DNA of 64,000 nucleotides from positions 70,826,277 to 70,890,276 of the forward strand of contig NC_079137.1 in the NCBI RefSeq assembly GCF_945859705.1. Reading direction: 5' to 3'. A program made the position numbers and the translations under genes. The DNA comes from Episyrphus balteatus. Lineage: Eukaryota > Arthropoda > Insecta > Diptera > Syrphidae. This document shows, piece by piece, positions 56,401-64,000 of the stretch. Below the pieces are notes generated by a model. The model saw nothing but the letters and a program-made list of their open reading frames with translations, had not been told where the DNA came from and ran no database searches. Every line of letters starts with the position of its first letter. Position 1 is the first letter of the stretch.

Positions 56401-57730
56401 CCTAAGTTTAAATTCTTTTGGAGAAAACTTTCTTCTTAATTCACGTATGTGCGGTAGGAGTGGAAAGAAGTTGAGAGTTGGAGTTGGAAGTGATGCGTGG
56501 TATCGGAAGGATAACGATTATAGTCCTGAAAATGTGCCTCGGAGAAGGTATAAATAAACTTTTCTTCGTCAGAGAGTGCGGGACACAGTTGGAATGGAAA
56601 CTCTTCGAACATTAACAAGTTTTCCAAGAACTCGAACTCACCCCATCATCCAGTTTCTATAGCAGGCAAAAGATCCTTTATACCATATGGAAGGAGAAAA
56701 AAAAAGGATATATATGAAACGAAAACTCGATTTAACTCCCATCTACGTTGCCTTTAATCAAATTCAACGTGAAGGTACACCCCTGCAATCGTTCATCTCA
56801 AGTACGTGATTTGTTTCACTAAAAATGAGGAATGGGTTTTTTTTTTTTGTTCATGTCCTTTTTTTTCTGTTTCATATAGTAAAAAAAAAAGGATTCCTTT
56901 CGGCCTCTTAAATGGAAAATGTTAGGGTTTTGTATTTTTTTTTTTTTTTTTGTTCAAGCATTCTCGTCCTCATGTCAAGTGAGTGGTTTATGATGCCAGA
57001 GATATTGTATATGTATATCCTTGAACCGTGTATATACTTTATATAGCAGCTATGCCAATGGAGAAAATGTCCCTTGGAGCGCAATCGACTGATGGACGTG
57101 AATCTAAATGGTACGTGGCAAGTGAACTGCCTTTTTGAAATTTTCTTTGCTTTTGGTTTTTTTTTTTTGCTTTTTTTCGTTTCAAAAAAACCAAACTCAA
57201 CTTGCATGATGTAGTGATGGAAACAAAATTCAAAAAAATTAAAAAAAACCTTACATTTTAAATACAATGAAGAAGAAAAACGAAAAATATTGAAGGAAAT
57301 TATGCTGCCGGCCTATAAAAGTCAGCTATGGAGGGCTTTTTCTGATGTTTTGACAGGAGCCACAATTGAAGCATGCAATTTTTGTTTGGCTAAGTAGGTT
57401 TTGGCAGGGAAATTGAATTTTTGTTAAACATTGAGGAACGATGAAGGAAGTTTTGCATTAAAATAAATTGTTACGATACATTTAACTAAAACTGTTTATT
57501 AGCTTGAAGTGGAAAAGGGATTTTTTTTTAAGGAAGTTTGATGGATTTGAACCTTGTGGTACCACAGTATTTGTTTTTTTTTTTTCAAGCCCATTTCCTT
57601 GTCGAACGTGAAAAAATCTAATCGCTAGATGTTCCATGAAAATTTGTAGGTAAGAATTTTTTTTTGAAGAAATTGAGTGAATTTGTATTTGCGGTCTTCG
57701 TGCAGTTTTGTATTAAAAGTAATAACCTAT
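53441..57730. other. AT-rich then balanced unique sequence, no gene called
   Basis: GGTACGGGGTTTGAATCCGA at 53695-53714 looks like a tRNA T-arm, but no tRNA fold surrounds it. TCAATTTAGAC at 54061 and its reverse at 55024-55034 may be weak ends of a decayed element. The 55800-57300 stretch has balanced composition and several short frames (60-119 codons) with no recognisable product. Confidence 0.35.
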
Positions 57731-58063
57731 AATACTCTTCAAACAACAAAGATACTAATTAAAGTTTTTTTCACGTAAATCGGTTGAGAACTTTCTGAGA
57801 TAACGCGTTACAAACATATAAAAAATTTAACTTTTTTCTTTCCTTTCTTGAAGGAAATTTTAAAATCTTCTTAAACCAAGAAATCAAGAGAATTAAATTT
57901 GTACATGTTCTTTCGTTGAATTAAATTTTAACTCATTTTCTATGGTCAAGAAAGTAAACAAATTAAATTTTTATAGTTTTGTAACGCGTTATCTCAGAAA
58001 GTTCTTAGCCGATTTACGTGAAAGAAACTTCATTAGTTTAGTCATGAAGAGTAGAAGAGTGTT
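57731..58063. repeat. 333-bp inverted repeat with ~100-bp arms
   Basis: The left arm (57731-57832) and the right arm (57958-58063) pair through TTCACGTAAATCGG, GAACTTTCTGAGATAACGCG and TTACAAA.TATAAAAA.TTTAA, with about 125 bp between. The outer ends share ACTCTTC. It could be a small MITE or a hairpin-forming transcript. No target duplication is resolved. Confidence 0.85.
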
Positions 58064-58925
58064 AATGGCTCTCAATTTTATTTATTAACGCTCTAAAAAA
58101 TATGGCACGAACGAAAAATCAACACATTTTAAAATTGCATAACGCAAACCAGTTATCATCATATCGCTCATCACCCTTGTTGCACTCATCATCAATCGTC
58201 ACGCAAGCTTCTTATCTTTTCTAACTGTAGGTATAAATTCCTTAATTATGAAAGACAATTAAAAGATTCTATTAAATTGTAAGTTGTCAAAGTTGCTGGT
58301 TAGATTTCAAAAAGTCAAACTTATACAATCCCTTTTTCTACTCCTAAAACCTCCTTCTGCTCCCTTCTTTCATACAATTTGAATTTAATTCATTTGAATT
58401 CACATCAAATTGCACCAGAATATTCAAATTCACAATATCTACCAGACACGCCAAGGAACAATTTCAATATTTAGTGTAAAACGTCAACGGAATACAACAG
58501 AGTTACACTCTCAGAGCAACAACATCAACGATGACGTCGACATTTAAGGGCATGTAAATCCGACTGTACACCTCATTTACAGCAGCCATTCAAAAACGTA
58601 TGTTTGAATCACTTCAAATTGTGCTGCTACAACTGCAATTGCAATTGCAATTGCACAGGCACCCTCCTTTACCCTATCCATGTTAGATTGAATTGACTTT
58701 GTGCCACATAGTACAACAATCCTTTGGGGACTTGTAGAGTATAGTTGTTGGGAACATCAGAGAGATGCAACAACCGCAATATAAAGTACTCGCATTCGTT
58801 TACAGTTGTAACCAAAATGCCAGAGTTGAGTTTGCATGTTCAGCAACAACCTTACAACAACAACAACATTACTATTACATAGAAAACAGAGTTCCCTATA
58901 GGTTGTAGGTAGGTACTATTATACC
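58064..58925. other. Unique sequence, no gene seen
   Basis: Balanced composition with a (GCAATT)n tract at 58634-58661 (about four and a half units) and CAACAACAACAACA near 58845-58866. Some tracts (58440-58700) could be regulatory; nothing specific is recognisable. Confidence 0.35.
58634..58661 (+). repeat. (GCAATT)4 microsatellite
   Basis: Four consecutive 6-bp units TGCAAT/GCAATT are directly visible. The array is palindromic in composition (CAATTG). Confidence 0.9.
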
Positions 58926-59875
58926 TAGGGTAGGATGGTATAAGAGTGCGCGGTTGATAAGAGTGCGCAAAGCGATTTTCTACTGTTTGAAAGGGAATAT
59001 AAGACTGAATGCATTTATTTTGGAAATATCTAAGTGAGTTTGATCTGCTTTTAAAATTTCATGTAAATGTGTTTGTAAACAGAGGTGCTAGTTAAGTTTA
59101 AGTTTTTTAGCACTTTTTTTTCCAATTTTTCTTGCCAAACAAATTAAATTTTCCGCTTAACAACAAAAAATAACAATAAACAAAGTATGGGACATTGAAA
59201 AGTCGACAAAAAGAAACATTTAAGGAACACGTAAGATTGGTCATAAAGTGCATTGTGAAATACATATATATTCTTCGATTACATGTCTGGACGTGTAAGA
59301 GTGCGCACCATGATGATGTATAAGAGTGCGCGGGTTAAAAAAGCAGTAAATGCTATCCAAGGCTTCAAAATAACTGGCATTTGTGTATATACCAGCAAAC
59401 AGCAGCTAGAAAAAGCAATTCCAACCAAAAAGAAACCAAATACAAGTTTTACAAAAAAACAAGCGAATGAAAGTAACTAGGAAATATTGAAATTTTCTCG
59501 GAACCATTAATCGAAGACTAAATTGATTGTTCCTCATGCAAGGAGTGATGGGTTGAAAAATACTCTGTTTATTTAAAGATAGGCAGTTTTATTTGCGACT
59601 TTTGTGCGAACTTACACCTGTACGCAGCTGCGCACTCTTACAAACTAAGCCGCGCACTCTTACACAATAGTGTGTATAAGATTGCGCAAATGACCTAAGG
59701 TGGTATTTTGTTTATAACTATTGAATTAATACATTTTTGTTACCAGTTTTAAGTTTTTTTCGTCGCTTTGATTATAAACTAAAAACTATATATAAACAAA
59801 GTAGTTAAATTCTTTTTGTTATTGTTTTATTTGGTGTTTTGTCTAAAATGCGCACTCTTATACCACCTTACCCTA
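58926..59875. mobile_element. Inverted-repeat element with repeated AAGAGTGCGC motif, 950 bp
   Basis: The left end TAGGGTAGGATGGTATAAGA, continuing GTGCGC, is nearly the reverse complement of the right end at 59875 (TAGGGTAAGGTGGTATAAGA). The motif TAAGAGTGCGC recurs at about 58967, 59297 and 59320 in one orientation and near 59630, 59650 and 59850 in the other. The TAGGGT start is shared with the element at 39159-40008. A near-repeat ATAGAAAACAGA flanks the region (58879 and 59877), but not directly at the ends. The 65-codon frame at 59283-59480 is not a transposase. Confidence 0.88.
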
Positions 59876-61119
59876 ATAGAAAACAGAATACCTCGCTCTC
59901 TGCTGCTTTAGACCGATACACCATCAGCTTTTACCATCATCATCAACATTATCGAAGAGGGGTTGCATGTAAGGTATACAATGTGAACTGCATTTAATGG
60001 CCAATTCATTTGTATTGGGGCAGAAGCAATATCGGTTAACTCCTTTTTAGGATATTATTTTCTAGAAAAACAATCATAATTAATGTTGTTTTTTATGTAC
60101 GTCTGTAATACTTTCATACTTGCATAGATTTTATTGTTCCGTTTTTCAGTTACAAAATACAACAACAACAAGTGAAAGGATATTTTCACATTTTAAGTGG
60201 TATTCAAGTGATTAATGTTGCATATTTTTGTGCTGAGATTCACAATTGTTTGTGTTTTTGAATCGGAAAAATTCATTTAGTTGAGTGGTTTTGAGAAAAA
60301 AAAAAAGGAATTCGATATTTAAAGGGAAAATAAATCTTAAATGCTAACAATAATTCAGGTAGAAGAAAATTTTCAAGCTTATTTAAAAAAAAAAATTACT
60401 GAGTTATTTCTTTTTTTTTTTAATTGATGAGCTTGCAAAACTTAGTTGCAATAAGAATTTCACTATTATAATGAACTCATTTTGAAGGCGTTTTGGAACA
60501 TTTTCTAGGTTTTCATACCCATTCAAAAATGAAAATGCGATTGGACACCTAAAATTGTTTCTATGGCCCTATCCAACATACACTGATGGGCAATTACCTA
60601 AAGAACTTTGGTTTAAAAAAATTTATTTTACATTTTTTGTATAAAAACCCGTAAAAAGTGGTAAAAAAGGTGTACAAAAGTTAAAAAAATGTAAAAAATG
60701 ATATAAAACGGCAAAAAGACTTAAAAAACGTATTTATTTTGACAGGTTGCCATTCGAAGTACCTACATAGTATTTTGTATAGAACACTTTATTTTGCATC
60801 ATTGAATTCTAATAAACGCTTTTAAATCATAATTAATTTAAAAATGGTCTAATTTTTTTAGAATCCAAATGAGATAATTTCTCAAACTGCTGAAATAAAA
60901 CGCGTTAACCTTTCCAAATTCGCTTTAAGGTTATTTAATTTTCCCGTTTCATCAACCCGAATTGCCCAAAAATTTAAATTTGATGCAAATCCATTAATAT
61001 TTAAAAGGTCAAGGAAATTAATTCATATTTATTTTAATGAAATTAGTTAAGCAACCATCGTTCAAAAATTGCACTGTTTTTCTTTTTCTAGAAATAGTTG
61101 TTTTGTCTTTCTAATAATC
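59876..61119. other. AT-rich sequence, no gene seen
   Basis: The region 60600-60730 has repeated AAAAGTGGTAAAAA/TGTAAAAA motifs of low complexity. CACTGATGGGCAATTACCTA near 60581 resembles a Tc1-like end without a partner. No open frame of 60 codons is present. Confidence 0.4.
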
Positions 61120-61918
61120 CAGTCAAATAAGGGTTTCACCTCGGAATGAATGCTAATAGAAATTTTTTTTCTCAATACCTTCGTTTTGGCATTCTATAAC
61201 ATCTCTCAAAAGTCTAGAAAAATCTCATGTCCGCAAGTCGCGATTTTCGAGGTCTGAAGTGTTGTTTTTAAAAATTTTTTTTTAATCTGCACCTTATCTT
61301 CAAACCAGTAAAATTAGGACTTGCGGATATGAGATTTTTTTAGATTTTTGACATAAGTTAAAGAATATCCAAGCAAAGATAGAAACAAAAAAAAATTAGC
61401 CTATTAGCACTAATTCCAAGATTGTACCAGAATGTTTTTTAGTGCATATCCCAAAATTCCCCTTTTCTCAAAAAATACGATTTTATAGATAGATATGAAT
61501 GCTTTTTGCATTGCATTGTTTTGATTCTTAATGATAATGGATATAAAAACCTTCATGCAAAATTTGGTTAATCTACCATAACTTTTAAGGGTTTTTCGGT
61601 GGTAAGTTTGCAAGTGTTATAATAATATGGGTCGACAAATGAAAAACTGGTATAACTTTTTTCAGAGACGTCAGATTGTCTTGATTTTAGATTTTTTGGC
61701 ATCAGCATTAAAAAAATAAATACCTCGAAAACATATATCATATGTGTATATATAATACCATAGCCTATTTTTGCTTATTTTGAAAATCTCTATTTCGCGC
61801 TTTGACCTTGAAATATGACCTTGAGGTAAGTTATAGAATGCCAAAACGAAGATATTGAGCAAAAAAAAATGTCTATTAGCATTCCGAGGTTTACCTATTA
61901 TTTCACCTTATTTGACTG
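61120..61918. mobile_element. Family E inverted-repeat element, complete copy, 799 bp
   Basis: The ends CAGTCAAATAAGG at 61120 and CCTTATTTGACTG at 61918 begin inverted repeats that continue through CCTCGGAATG, GCTAATAGA.ATTTTTTT and CTCAATA.CTTCGTTTTGGCA, then ATTCTATAAC (about 90 bp or more, with small indels). The right flank begins TA and the left flank ends TC, so a TA target is possible but not proven. The interior matches copy 1 at 22745-23505. An internal CTTGCGGA.ATGAGATTTTT motif appears in both orientations. It is a non-autonomous element, perhaps pogo/Tigger-like by its CAGT start. Confidence 0.85.
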
Positions 61919-62284
61919 TATTATAAAGAAATTTAAATTTTTACCATTTTTTACATCTGTGAGTTTTCTTACATGTAATTTTGATGTTGTTTATATCGAG
62001 TTTAAAAAACTTGATTTAAAAAGCCGGCATAACACTGCCAACATACAATTATGTTATATAAAGCCTTATACAAAAGCTTCAGTAGTACAAATCATTAAAA
62101 TATACCTACTTTTCAAATATCGTCCACTATAAATTGATTATTTTAAAAATATTTTATAGTTTCAGTTTAAGGGGATAATTAGCCTTTCAAAATGTAGATT
62201 CGCTGCGATTCTACATGTTAGTAGGACATTGACTCAACGATAATAATAAGGTTTTCAGGTTTTCATAAGAAATAATTTTGTATA
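61919..62284. other. AT-rich sequence, no gene seen
   Basis: The 87-codon frame at 61869-62132 overlaps the family E end and matches nothing recognisable. Confidence 0.4.
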
Positions 62285-62705
62285 CCTATTTTAATTTTTG
62301 AATTGAAAACTTCTTTAGTATCGTAGTGATTTGAAACAAGATGAAACAAAAAAGCGACACGAAAAATCAATTGATCATAACTTTTTTGTTTTAAAAGATA
62401 GATGAATGAAATTTATACAGTTGATAGGTAATTAAATAAATTATGATTGTGCAAAATTTCAATTAATTTCATATTCATATTCAAAGATGTTCGTTATCTA
62501 AACACGTTATATCTTTTGATCTAGAGCACATAACAAATTTATTTAACTTTAATAAGCATGCTGATAATATTACCTTTCATTTAATATATCACACATAACG
62601 GTACGTGCTCTACAAGTTATATAATCTTTAATTGAAAAACTTGAAAAATACTTCAAAACAAATGTGAAGATTTGTTGGCGATGACCAGCCAGCAGTAGAG
62701 GAAGT
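62285..62705 (-). repeat. Dispersed repeat family F, copy 3 (inverted relative to copy 1)
   Basis: This is the reverse complement of 880-1312 along its length: CTTCTTTAGTATCGTAGTGA, TTTGAAACAAGATGAAAC, GATAGATGAATGAAATTTAT, AGCATGCTGATAA, TATATCACACATAACG and GTTGGCGATGACCAG. Differences are mostly substitutions and short A/T indels. Confidence 0.75.
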
Positions 62706-64000
62706 ACCGTAATCTCAGTTAGAAATTTCGACATGGTTGGCTTTAAAAAATTCTTACTTTTTTTGTAGGCATGGTAGAAATATGATTGAAGCGTCATATA
62801 AAAGATGAAATAATAATGAAATAAAATTTATTATAGGTTGTCTTTTTTGATGATTTTTTTTTTAAATATATTAATTTTTAATTTAAAATATTCATGAAAA
62901 TAAATATGTAACTAAACAAAAAATCAACAAAAACAAAACTTGAACATTTTTTCTCAAAAAAAGAACAAAACCCGTTGTTATTTACTTCATTAATCTTATT
63001 TTGAGGTAAAAACTGATAGATAAATTCTTATTTAATAAAAAATAATATTTTCCAGACATTTTGTGCATCATAGAGTATTTTTATGGCAACCACGAATTCG
63101 TGGCTTTTTTGGATCTATTTTTTTTCACTTCCGTCTCAAAATATTGTTTGAATTAGGTATGTACCTTAAAAAAGAGATTCTCTTAAATTTAATATTATGT
63201 ATTCGCCCTCGGCGTGTGTTGATTTCCATTTAAATTACTCGTTATCATCAGTTTTTATTTTTAAAAAATTTATAACTCAGCTGCAAAAAAAAAAAATACC
63301 CAGCATCTACGAAAATTCATATTGCAACGCAAGTATTTCATGTTATTACCTAAAGTCAATTTTTTCATCCGTGTAAATTAAAGTTACGTCGCAAAAGAAA
63401 CTTTTGTAAATGCTGAGTAATTTTCATTCATTATTTTCAGCTGAGTAACAAGTTTTTTTAAAATAAAAACTGAATCTTACAAAAAATGGAAGCACTTAAG
63501 TCAATAAAGCTGTCGAATTCAGAAATTCACTTAGACTGAAATACGATAATTTATTTCGAAATTTATTAATTTGATACCATTTGATGAATTTATATTTTTG
63601 ATTTTTTTCTTGCCTTTTTTCACCTTTCGTCTAAGAAAATCGCCAAAAATTGTGATTTTCCGCTCACGACTGATTTTTTAATCTCCTTTCAAAATACTTC
63701 TAACCAAATATACAAAATAAAGGTCCTTAGATTCAAAAATTTATTACTGTCACGTTTTTCTCCAAACTCAAATTTAAAGTGCAACATAAATTGTATCCTG
63801 CTCCCTATTAAACTAAAAAAAAAATTGATGAAATCGTAAAAATTGAAATTGAAAAATATTAAAATTCGGAAATTAAAACCATAAATTGCAAAGAATAAAC
63901 CAATTTTGTCAACTGAATCCATTAAGTTGAGCACAGCAATTTATTTATTAATTTATTCAAAAGAACAAAATTTATTATTCCAGATTATATACAAAAAAAA
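62706..64000. other. AT-rich sequence to the window end, no gene seen
   Basis: Homopolymer-rich with no detectable internal repeat partner. The 81-codon minus-strand frame at 63689-63934 is Phe/Asn/Ile-rich and not credible. Confidence 0.45.

Overview
This is a strongly AT-rich eukaryotic window with long A/T homopolymer runs, many microsatellites and a dense load of non-autonomous transposon remnants. I could support no protein-coding gene, no RNA gene and no bacterial-type operon. It looks like insect intergenic or large-intron DNA. A true fly is most plausible, judging from the CAA/CAG/GAT-type simple repeats, the TA-flanked Tc1/mariner-type ends and the ACAG/GTCC-rich dispersed repeats. 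The species cannot be named from the sequence.

The centrepiece (7339-14822) is a GC- and CpG-rich satellite of an 11-bp unit with two main variants, CCCGAAGATGT and CCCGAGCATGT. It has about 590 units in three blocks. The first block (7339-10430) runs in one orientation. The second (10431-13220) and third (14250-14822) run in the opposite orientation, so the locus is a giant inverted repeat with a switch near 10430. Blocks two and three are separated by a 1.03-kb element (13221-14249) with 11-bp inverted ends, whose removal would rejoin the satellite in register. The unit has no stop codon in any of six frames, so the very long open frames here (up to 938 codons) are artefacts.

Around it are: a ~188-bp tandem repeat (440-875) whose unit recurs inside a hAT-type element; a ~130-bp tandem repeat (4770-5765); a hAT MITE with 8-bp target duplication (18423-19566); two large fold-back elements with TA targets (28611-30210 and 34750-35826), one with a decayed Tc1-type transposase fragment in each arm; a third fold-back structure enclosing a dispersed-repeat copy (48584-50241); several other terminal-inverted-repeat elements (33725-34629, 39159-40008, 42449-43121, 58926-59875, 61120-61918); and at least three further dispersed families present in two to five copies.

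Non-repetitive stretches (about 5.8-7.3, 14.8-16.8, 19.6-22.2, 23.5-26, 31-32.4, 40-42.4, 44-46.8, 50.6-52 and 55.8-58.9 kb) have more balanced composition and could hold regulatory DNA or non-coding exons. I see no coding signal in them.
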